This document shows, piece after piece, positions 1 through 5,873 of a DNA stretch of 11,629 nucleotides. Under the pieces are notes generated by a model. It did no database searches, had not been told where the DNA came from, and was given only the letters and a program-made list of their open reading frames with translations. The position numbers were made by a program, and so were the translations under genes. The stretch spans positions 896 to 12,524 of the forward strand of contig PLKY01000245.1 of assembly GCA_003140785.1 (NCBI GenBank), read 5' to 3'. This DNA is from Acidobacteriaceae bacterium. Its GTDB lineage: Bacteria; Acidobacteriota; Terriglobia; Terriglobales; Acidobacteriaceae. Position 1 is the stretch's first letter; every line of letters begins with the position of its first letter.

Positions 1-28
1 GATCAGGGATCAGGGATCAGGGGTCAGG
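1..28. repeat. Heptanucleotide tandem repeat (GATCAGG)
   Basis: Three perfect copies of GATCAGG (1-7, 8-14, 15-21) are followed by one variant, GGTCAGG (22-28). The array may continue left of the window. It abuts the first possible GTG codon of the epimerase-like gene. The unit length is not a multiple of three, so any change in copy number would shift a reading frame crossing it. It could be an intergenic spacer repeat or an insertion into an older, longer gene; the window does not decide between these. Confidence 0.8.
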
Positions 29-678
29 TGGTTTCGTTGCGTGGGGAATGTTTCTCTTTGCCACTGGCTCTGGAGCGAACTATTGAGCTGACCGAGTCGG
101 CGGAGGGCTGGGTTCTGCAACTGGACTATTCTCTGACTAATGTGGGCAAGGTTCCGGCGCCTTGGTCCTGGGCGGCGCATCCGTTGTTTGCCGTAAATGC
201 GGGTGACACGATTGAGCTTCCCGAGTCGATTGCCACCTTGCGAATCGAGGGGTCGGGCGGCGGGCGTCTTGGAGCGGCCGACGAACATGTGGCATGGCCG
301 GTGGCAAGGGGCGCCAAGGGCGGAGAGGCGAATCTAAGCCTGGCGAATCTGGGCGTGGTGCAGGGTCGCCGTTCGCGGATCGCAGACAAGCTTTTTGCAG
401 GCCCGCTGGGGGCGAGCGAGAACTGGTGTGCCTTGCACCGGCGGAAAGCGGGGTTGCGCATTCGCGTCGGCTTCGATTCTGCCGCTACGCCGTATCTCGG
501 GTTATGGCTTTGTTATGGGGGCTGGCCCGTACGGAAGGGACAGAAACAGATGTGTGTTGCCATGGAGCCGGCGACGGCGCCGGTCGATTCCCTGGCGCAG
601 ACGGGCGAGTGGTCGCGTGTGCTGGGCCCGGGGGAACGCTACGCGTGGCAAATGCGCGTGGCCATTGAAATCGTTTAA
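28..678 (+). CDS. Aldose 1-epimerase (mutarotase)-like protein, N-terminus missing
   Basis: This looks like the C-terminal two thirds of a galactose mutarotase-fold protein, which interconverts alpha and beta anomers of aldoses. Visible landmarks, numbered from the GTG at 28, are the WAAHPLF segment with H51, matching the catalytic His of the 'HPYF' motif, and VAMEPATAP with E180, matching the catalytic Glu. Family members usually have about 290-350 residues and an earlier HGFxR segment carrying a second active-site His. Only 216 residues are present and that segment is absent. The frame stays open to base 1 through a heptamer repeat, so the true start may lie outside the window, or the gene may be a remnant. 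GTG at 28 has only a weak upstream GGGG. The stop lies nine bases before galactokinase, which fits a galactose operon. The family call is fairly firm; whether the protein is active is unknown. Confidence 0.7.
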   Translation: MVSLRGECFSLPLALERTIELTESAEGWVLQLDYSLTNVGKVPAPWSWAAHPLFAVNAGDTIELPESIATLRIEGSGGGRLGAADEHVAWPVARGAKGGEANLSLANLGVVQGRRSRIADKLFAGPLGASENWCALHRRKAGLRIRVGFDSAATPYLGLWLCYGGWPVRKGQKQMCVAMEPATAPVDSLAQTGEWSRVLGPGERYAWQMRVAIEIV

Positions 679-687
679 CTTGTAGTT

Positions 688-1845
688 ATGCACGATCCTG
701 CCGCATTGCGCGCAAAGCACCTGGCCCGCTTCGGGACTGAGCCAGCGGTGTTTGTCGCGCCTGGGCGCGTGAACTTGATCGGCGAGCATACCGATTATGC
801 GGAGGGATTCGTGATGCCGGCGGCGATTGATTTCGCCACGCTGGCGGGGATTTCGCCGCGTTCGGACGGCAAGATTGTGCTCTACGCGGAGAATTTCTCC
901 GAGGAGCGGACGTTCAATGCCACGGCGCTTCCTGCCAAGGCTTCGAAGCATTGGAGCGATTATCCGTTGGGTGTGGTGGCGATTCTCGCCGGGGAAGGGC
1001 AAAGAATTCCGGGGTTCAGCCTGACGCTGTGGGGGGATGTGCCGCTGGCGTCGGGGCTGTCGAGTTCGGCGTCGGTAGAGGTTGCCACGCTGCTTGCCGT
1101 TACTTCACTGATCGGGGTGAACTATCCGGGACCGGTCGTGGCGCGTCTCTGCCAGCGGGCGGAGAACGAATTTGTCGGCGCCAATTGCGGCATTATGGAC
1201 CAGTTCATCTCCGCCAATGGGGCTGAGAATAACGCACTGCTGCTCGATTGCCGCGACCTGAGCTTCAAATTAGCTCCGATTCCACCGGGGGTGGCGTTGG
1301 TGATTGCCAACACCATGGTGAAACATTCGGTGGCGGGCGGCGAGTACACCAGCCGGCGCGCGCAGGTGGAAGAGGCAGCGGCGGTGATTGCGCGGCATCG
1401 GCCGGAGGTACGCTTTCTGCGCGATGCGACGCTGGATGATTTGGCGCGATGGGGTGGGGAGATGAGTCCCAATGCGTTGAAGCGTGCGCGTCACGTGATC
1501 AGTGAGAATCTCAGAACCGTGGCGGCGGCCGATGCGCTGATTCATCATGACCTGGACGAGCTTGGCCGGCTGATGGCCGAGGCGCATTTGAGCTATAGCC
1601 GCGATTTTGAGGCCAGCTGCGTCGAAGCCGACGCGATGGTGGCGCTGGCGCAGGGACTTCCGGGGCTGATTGGTGCGCGGCTGACCGGCGGTGGATTCGG
1701 CGGCTGTACCATTAATCTGGTAGAGCGCGAACATGCGGCGGCGTTTTCCGAGGAACTATCGGCGCGCTATGCGACGGAAACCGGAATTGTGCCCCAGATC
1801 CTGATTTGTCACGCCTCCAGCGGGGCGCACAAGATCAATCAATAG
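688..1845 (+). CDS. galK: Galactokinase
   Basis: The product phosphorylates alpha-D-galactose at C1 with ATP, the first committed step of the Leloir pathway in the cytoplasm. The 385 residues match the usual GHMP-kinase galactokinase length. All family motifs are visible: the galactokinase signature GRVNLIGEHTDY (26-37), the ATP-binding loop around GLSSSAS (123-129), CGIMDQF with the predicted catalytic Asp171, and the C-terminal LTGGGFGGC glycine motif (332-340). R27 corresponds to the conserved active-site Arg. The ATG at 688 is chosen because the GHMP N-terminus begins normally from it; no strong Shine-Dalgarno is seen. The nine-base gap after the epimerase-like gene suggests co-transcription, perhaps with translational coupling. 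No galT or galE is visible here. The identification is secure. Confidence 0.97.
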   Translation: MHDPAALRAKHLARFGTEPAVFVAPGRVNLIGEHTDYAEGFVMPAAIDFATLAGISPRSDGKIVLYAENFSEERTFNATALPAKASKHWSDYPLGVVAILAGEGQRIPGFSLTLWGDVPLASGLSSSASVEVATLLAVTSLIGVNYPGPVVARLCQRAENEFVGANCGIMDQFISANGAENNALLLDCRDLSFKLAPIPPGVALVIANTMVKHSVAGGEYTSRRAQVEEAAAVIARHRPEVRFLRDATLDDLARWGGEMSPNALKRARHVISENLRTVAAADALIHHDLDELGRLMAEAHLSYSRDFEASCVEADAMVALAQGLPGLIGARLTGGGFGGCTINLVEREHAAAFSEELSARYATETGIVPQILICHASSGAHKINQ

Positions 1846-1975
1846 ATACATCCTGGGTCAAATCGAGGACATCTTACCAGTCAGGTTCGGCTCAGCCTCG
1901 TTTCGGTACGACAAAAGTAACCGTTCCTATAGGTGAACCGTAGTGGGTTCCTGTGCGGATAATTCTGTCATTCCT

Positions 1976-1984
1976 TGCTAGAAT
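1976..1984 (+). promoter_or_regulatory. Candidate extended -10 promoter for glgP
   Basis: TGCTAGAAT at 1976-1984 fits an extended -10 element (TGn followed by TAGAAT, five of six matches to TATAAT). No good -35 hexamer sits 16-18 bases upstream, which extended -10 promoters can tolerate. Initiation would fall near 1991 and give a leader of about 110 nt. The call rests on motif and position only. Confidence 0.4.
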
Positions 1985-2013
1985 CGTTCAAAGATATCAC
2001 CGATAAACGAAAT

Positions 2014-2098
2014 GAGAGACGCTCTCTCGTATTCGAGAGCCTTTCTGTATTTCGGGTGTGAACGCATATTGAAGAACGAACAGGGCCACCAGAGAGAC
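2014..2098 (+). promoter_or_regulatory. glgP 5' leader with competing hairpins
   Basis: TCTCTC (2023-2028) can pair with GAGAGA just upstream (2014-2019, three-base loop). Alternatively, the overlapping CTCTCG (2024-2029) pairs with CGAGAG just downstream (2034-2039, TATT loop). A second copy of GAGAGAC lies at 2092-2098, immediately before the glgP ATG in the ribosome-binding position. TCTCTC could therefore also sequester the translation start. The three pairings exclude one another, as in attenuators and translational switches. The bases after the second hairpin (CTTTCTG) make only a poor terminator. An ORF of 35 codons without a Shine-Dalgarno (ATG at 2012, stop at 2117-2119) spans the region. 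Short AG/CT runs also pair by chance, so function is uncertain. Confidence 0.3.
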
Positions 2099-2102
2099 AG
2101 CA

Positions 2103-3863
2103 ATGGAAAATTCAATTAAACCGTTTTCTTATGAGACGTTTCCTGTTTCAGGTCTAGTCGCGTACTTCTCGATGGAGATCGCGATCAACCCCTTGATGCC
2201 TACGTACTCCGGTGGATTGGGCATGCTTGCCGGGGACACGCTGCGCTCGGCGGCGGATCTGGGGGTTCCGCTGGTGGCGTTTACGCTGGCGCATCGCAAA
2301 GGTTATTTCCAACAGCATCTGAATGGATCGGGCGAGCAAAGCGAAGAGGTGCAGCCATGGAATCCCTCGGATTTCTGCAAAGAGGAGCCAGCACGGATTA
2401 CGGTTTCAGTTGAAGAACGCGTGGTAACGGTGCGCGCCTGGCGCCACGAACTTGTGGGGCGTTACGGACACGTGGTGCCGATTTATTTGCTGGACACGGA
2501 TTTGGACGAGAACGCGGGCCTGGATCGCGGCCTGACCGATCACTTATATGGCGGAGACACGAATTATCGCTTGCAGCAGGAGATTGTGCTGGGCATGGGT
2601 GGGGCGCGCATGGCCAATGCGTTGGGGCTGACTGTAAACGTGTATCACATGAACGAAGGCCATGCTGCGCTGCTGACGCTGGCGCTGCTGGAGGGCCAGC
2701 TCGGCGGTGGTCCGCTGGGGGCGGCAACGGAGTCGGACATCGCACAGGTGCGCCGCAAATGCGTGTTCACCACGCACACGCCAGTTCCAGCCGGCCACGA
2801 TCGATTTTCGATGGAACAGGCGAGTCGCATTCTCGGCGGCGACCGCGCGGCGCGTCTGGAAAAGCTTGGTTGTTTCCACGAAGGTTTGCTGAACATGACC
2901 CTGATTGCGCTCCGTTTCTCGCGCTACGCCAACGCTGTGGCCATGCAGCATGGCAAGGTTTCACGCGCGATGTTTCCGGAGTTTCCGGTGGATTCGATCA
3001 CGAACGGCGTGCACGCGCCGACGTGGGTGTGCGAGCCGGTGCAGCAGATGCTCGATGCGCATGTTCCAGCATGGCGTCGCGACAATCTCTACCTGCGCAA
3101 TGCGATCGACCTTCCGGAGCAGGAGATTCTGAAGACGCATATGCGCGCCAAAGAGGTGCTTCTTGCCGAGGTGGCGTCGCGCACAGGGCTGGTGTTGAAC
3201 CCGCGCGTGCTGACTTTGGGCTTTGCGCGCCGCGCTGCGACCTACAAGCGAGCGAGCCTGCTGTTTACCGACCCAGAAAGGCTCTTGAAGATCGCGACCC
3301 AGGCGGGCGGGCTGCAGATTTTGTATGCGGGCAAGGCGCACCCGCAGGATATTCCCGGCAAGGCGCTGATTCACGATGTGATCGAAGTCGCGCGCAAACT
3401 TTCGAACGACATGCTGCGCATTGTTTATCTCGAAAATTACGCTTGGGACCTTGGCGCGCTGCTGACTGCGGGCGTGGATGTGTGGGTGAACACGCCGCGC
3501 CGGCCCTATGAAGCTTCCGGCACGAGCGGGATGAAGGCAGCGCTGAATGGCGTGCCGAGCCTTTCGATTCTAGATGGATGGTGGATCGAGGGCTGCATCG
3601 AGGGCGTGACGGGATGGGCGATCGAAGATGGAGCAGACGACGCAGAAGAGTCGGTCTCACTTTATAACAAGCTAGAGAGGGCAGTGGTTCCGCTCTATCG
3701 CGACGTGCCGGAGAAGTGGGGACGGTTAATGCGGACCACGCTGGCGTTCAACGGCTCGTTCTTCAATACCAATCGGATGGTGAAACAGTACACCCGCAAC
3801 TCGTACTACCCGGTGAATCTGATTGAGCCGGCCAAGGTGGAAGAGGCGGCCTACGCGGATTGA
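2103..3863 (+). CDS. glgP: Alpha-glucan phosphorylase, GT35 family, short form
   Basis: This PLP-dependent enzyme cleaves alpha-1,4-glucans (glycogen, maltodextrin) with phosphate, releasing glucose-1-phosphate in the cytoplasm. The 586-residue protein matches the short 'alpha-glucan family phosphorylase' group and lacks the long N-terminal extension of classical GlgP. Landmarks are SGGLG (36-40), HMNEGHA (182-188), THTPVPAGHDRF (224-235), ITNGVHAP (299-306), GFARRAATYKR (373-383), YAGKAHPQD (408-416) and EASGTSGMKAALNG, with K478 as the predicted PLP-linking lysine. No key residue appears lost. The ATG at 2103 is preceded by AGAGAGAC, a weak ribosome-binding site. The gene has its own candidate promoter and a strong terminator 38 bases after the stop, so it is probably monocistronic. 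The family assignment is firm; glycogen versus maltodextrin preference cannot be read from the sequence. Confidence 0.95.
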   Translation: MENSIKPFSYETFPVSGLVAYFSMEIAINPLMPTYSGGLGMLAGDTLRSAADLGVPLVAFTLAHRKGYFQQHLNGSGEQSEEVQPWNPSDFCKEEPARITVSVEERVVTVRAWRHELVGRYGHVVPIYLLDTDLDENAGLDRGLTDHLYGGDTNYRLQQEIVLGMGGARMANALGLTVNVYHMNEGHAALLTLALLEGQLGGGPLGAATESDIAQVRRKCVFTTHTPVPAGHDRFSMEQASRILGGDRAARLEKLGCFHEGLLNMTLIALRFSRYANAVAMQHGKVSRAMFPEFPVDSITNGVHAPTWVCEPVQQMLDAHVPAWRRDNLYLRNAIDLPEQEILKTHMRAKEVLLAEVASRTGLVLNPRVLTLGFARRAATYKRASLLFTDPERLLKIATQAGGLQILYAGKAHPQDIPGKALIHDVIEVARKLSNDMLRIVYLENYAWDLGALLTAGVDVWVNTPRRPYEASGTSGMKAALNGVPSLSILDGWWIEGCIEGVTGWAIEDGADDAEESVSLYNKLERAVVPLYRDVPEKWGRLMRTTLAFNGSFFNTNRMVKQYTRNSYYPVNLIEPAKVEEAAYAD

Positions 3864-3894
3864 TGTAGGCGTCTTTTGACAGGAAATGGTGTGC

Positions 3895-3928
3895 AAAAAA
3901 GGCGAGTCCCGCGGGGCTCGCCTTTCTT
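3895..3928 (+). terminator. Rho-independent terminator after glgP
   Basis: A nine-pair GC-rich stem (3901-3909 with 3914-3922, one G-T wobble, loop CGCG) is extended by three A-T pairs from the A-run at 3895-3900. It is followed by TTTCTT at 3923-3928. The A-run upstream could let it work on the other strand too, but no minus-strand gene is seen downstream. Confidence 0.88.
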
Positions 3929-4002
3929 GGCCATGAAGTAGGTCTACTTCCAGCTCCGGCCCGCGCCACGCGAAGCCACTGCCTGGACGGCCAGTCCTCC
4001 CC

Positions 4003-4008
4003 TATAAT
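4003..4008 (+). promoter_or_regulatory. Candidate promoter -10 box for the HAD-UbiA gene
   Basis: There is a perfect TATAAT between the glgP terminator and the next gene, with only a poor -35 candidate (TGCCTG at 3980-3985, 17-base spacer). Initiation would fall near 4015, giving a leader of about 35 nt. The position, directly after a terminator and before an isolated gene, supports the call. Confidence 0.5.
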
Positions 4009-4034
4009 TTGATCCATTCCATGCGAAGCATTTT

Positions 4035-4043
4035 GAGAAGGGG
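4035..4043 (+). promoter_or_regulatory. Ribosome binding site deciding a TTG start
   Basis: GAGAAGGGG ends six bases before the TTG at 4050, which is good spacing. It touches the TTG at 4044 directly, which is too close. It lies 24 bases before the first in-frame ATG at 4068, which is too far. This favours TTG 4050 as the start of the HAD-UbiA gene. Confidence 0.55.
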
Positions 4044-4049
4044 TTGGGG

Positions 4050-5489
4050 TTGGATTCAGCGAGTGCGATGGCTCCCGATCTAGCGCGGCCGCTTTGTGTC
4101 GATCTCGACGGCACACTTATCAAGTCCGATTCGCTGTTCGACGCTTTCTGCGAGCTGGTGCGAAGGAATCCTTTCGCGGCTTGGCGCGTTCCGCTGTGGA
4201 TGATGGGAGGGCGTGCGCGGATGAAGATCGAGATCGCGCGCCGTGCCCCGCTGGAGGCTTCGCGGCTGCCCTACAATTTGCAACTGCTGCGTTATCTGCA
4301 GGCGCAGTGGCGCGAGGGGCGGCCGTTGTATCTTGCGACTGGCGCCGATGCGGGGCTTGCCGAAAGGGTCGCCGCGCACCTGGGAATCTTTCAAGGCGTG
4401 CTGGGGACCGAGGGCAAGATCAATCTGACTAAATCGAGGAAGCTTGCACGCCTTAAAGAGCGATTCGGCGAGTTTGATTACGTAGGCAATTCGGATGCCG
4501 ATGTGGTCATTTTGGCCGGTTCTCATGAAGCGATGGTGGCCAACCCGACACTTGGCCTGCGGCTGGCGTTGCGCATGCGGCACATTCCGGTGTCACGCGT
4601 ATTCATTGACCGGCGGCCCGTCGGACGGACTTTGGTAAAAGCGATTCGCCTGCATCAGTGGGCCAAGAACGTGTTGCTGTTCGTGCCGCTTCTGCTTTCG
4701 CACAAACTCACTGCCCCATCTGCCGTTGCGGCGATCGCGGCATTCTTCTGTTTCTGTTTTATGGCGTCGGCGAATTACCTCGTCAACGACATGCTCGACA
4801 TCGAGAGCGACCGCCGGCACCGCTCGAAACGGTTGCGGCCATTCGCTGCCGGCGATCTATCGGTCGCGGGCGGGATTGCCCTGTCGCTGGCGCTGATTCT
4901 TGCTTCCGCAGCGCTACTGCCAGTGCTGCCGCGGGCCTTTGCGCTGTGGCTGGGCCTGTACATTGTCGCCACTTTGAGCTACTCGCTGTATCTGAAACGC
5001 GTCGCGGTTGTGGATGTTCTGCTGCTTTCCGGGCTCTATACGCTGCGATTGCTGGCGGGCGGCGCCGCGACGGGAACCGAGATTTCGCCGTGGCTGGCAG
5101 GGTTTTCGAGTTTTCTGTTTCTATCGCTGGCGATGGTGAAGCGGTTCAGCGAGATTGAAAACCTGCGCGAGATGGGAGGGACTGCCACGCACGGCCGCGG
5201 CTACCTGGTAGCCGACATGGAGCAGATTCGCAGCTTTGGAACGTCCAGTGCGTATGCTGCCGTGGTGGTTTTCATGCTCTACATCGCGCGGCCGGATGTA
5301 ACGGAACTCTACCGGCACGCGACGCGCTTGTGGCTGATTGTTCCGCTGCTGATCTACTGGCTGAATCGCGTGTGGCTGCTCGCCTCGCGCGGGGAGCTGG
5401 ATGACGATCCAGTGGTTTTTGCGATGCGCGACGCCATGAGCCTGGCGGTGGGCGCAGCGGTTGCGGTTTTGGCGCTGCTGGCGAGCTGA
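4050..5489 (+). CDS. HAD phosphatase-UbiA transferase fusion; probable polyprenyl-phosphate phosphoribosyltransferase
   Basis: This is a two-domain membrane protein of about 479 residues. Residues 13-170 form a HAD-type phosphatase: DLDGT with D18 and D20, LATG with T97, lysines around LTKSRK (126-131), and GNSDAD (146-151) as the acidic metal motif. Residues 190-479 form a multi-pass UbiA domain: the LHQWAKN lead-in (201-207), NDxxDxxxD (N246, D247, D250, D254) and LKRVAVVDV with D322 before a transmembrane helix. The single-Asp second motif and the HQWAKN lead-in resemble Rv3806c-type decaprenyl-phosphate phosphoribosyltransferases, not quinone prenyltransferases. By inference, the UbiA half would join PRPP to a polyprenyl phosphate and the HAD half would remove the 5-phosphate. 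No DprE1/DprE2-like neighbours are present. The start is TTG 4050 by its ribosome-binding site; TTG 4044 or ATG 4068 are alternatives. The domain calls are firm and the substrate is not. Confidence 0.88.
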   Translation: MDSASAMAPDLARPLCVDLDGTLIKSDSLFDAFCELVRRNPFAAWRVPLWMMGGRARMKIEIARRAPLEASRLPYNLQLLRYLQAQWREGRPLYLATGADAGLAERVAAHLGIFQGVLGTEGKINLTKSRKLARLKERFGEFDYVGNSDADVVILAGSHEAMVANPTLGLRLALRMRHIPVSRVFIDRRPVGRTLVKAIRLHQWAKNVLLFVPLLLSHKLTAPSAVAAIAAFFCFCFMASANYLVNDMLDIESDRRHRSKRLRPFAAGDLSVAGGIALSLALILASAALLPVLPRAFALWLGLYIVATLSYSLYLKRVAVVDVLLLSGLYTLRLLAGGAATGTEISPWLAGFSSFLFLSLAMVKRFSEIENLREMGGTATHGRGYLVADMEQIRSFGTSSAYAAVVVFMLYIARPDVTELYRHATRLWLIVPLLIYWLNRVWLLASRGELDDDPVVFAMRDAMSLAVGAAVAVLALLAS

Positions 5490-5873
5490 TGCACGCGGAC
5501 GCCGGCCCACAGAATTGATACGACAGGCGTTCGAGGAGCTCGAAGGTACTCATCATGCGGCATCGGCGATGGGCGGAATATGCATCCTTCAGGGGTGGTT
5601 GCGCGTCATTAGAACGTGCACTCGGGCGGCCGTTCAGTGCCTCTCCAGAGGTGTGTCATCACCTACCATTTATCATTGTCTTTTGAGTTGGTTGATGTTG
5701 GAGCGGCACGGAAAAGCGCGTAGCCGGTAACCAACACGAAGGGCCGTGCGGCCCTGGAACCTTTTTGAACCGCTGTCTGCCCGTTTCGGGGTGAGCGCGC
5801 ATTGTGTGGCGCGACCCTTTCCACCAGCTCCCCCGGTGGCGAGCAAACCGGCTCTGGAGCGAGTACCCGTCCT
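5490..5873. other. Intergenic region with several short dyads upstream of the RND operon
   Basis: These 384 bases hold no convincing gene. Dyads seen are TTCGAG-GAG-CTCGAA (5530-5544), CCTCT-CC-AGAGG (5640-5651), GGGCC-GTGC-GGCCC (5741-5753), CCCG-TTT-CGGG (5780-5790) and CCACC...GGTGG (5821-5839). None is followed by a proper T-run, so none is a clear terminator for the upstream gene. TATCAT at 5671-5676 is a possible -10 but has no partner -35. The dyads near 5530 or 5640 could be operators; the later ones could fold in an mRNA leader. Confidence 0.4.
5530..5544. promoter_or_regulatory. Perfect 6-bp inverted repeat, possible operator
   Basis: TTCGAG and CTCGAA are separated by GAG, forming a 15-bp dyad 41 bases after the HAD-UbiA stop and about 330 bases before the RND operon. 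The size suits a dimeric repressor site, but one 6-bp dyad is expected by chance in this much DNA, and no regulator gene is present in the window. Confidence 0.2.

Noticed and set aside
1906..1960. Partial resemblance to the 3' end of small-subunit rRNA (GTAACCG, then AGGTGAACC)
   Set aside because: Only short blocks match, their spacing differs from real 16S, the terminal anti-Shine-Dalgarno CCTCC segment is missing, and no rRNA sequence lies upstream. A chance similarity is more likely.
2012..2119. A 35-codon leader ORF overlapping the glgP start
   Set aside because: There is no Shine-Dalgarno before its ATG and no repeated regulatory codons, so it is kept only as part of the leader hypothesis and not called as a gene.
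5461..5730. An 89-codon plus-strand ORF overlapping the end of the HAD-UbiA gene and the intergenic region
   Set aside because: The first part is an out-of-frame copy of the UbiA C-terminus, the rest has no family resemblance, and no ribosome-binding site is seen.
5741..5765. GGGCC-GTGC-GGCCC hairpin followed after seven bases by CTTTTT, considered as a terminator
   Set aside because: The stem has only five pairs and the T-run is displaced from it. It is not convincing as a rho-independent terminator.
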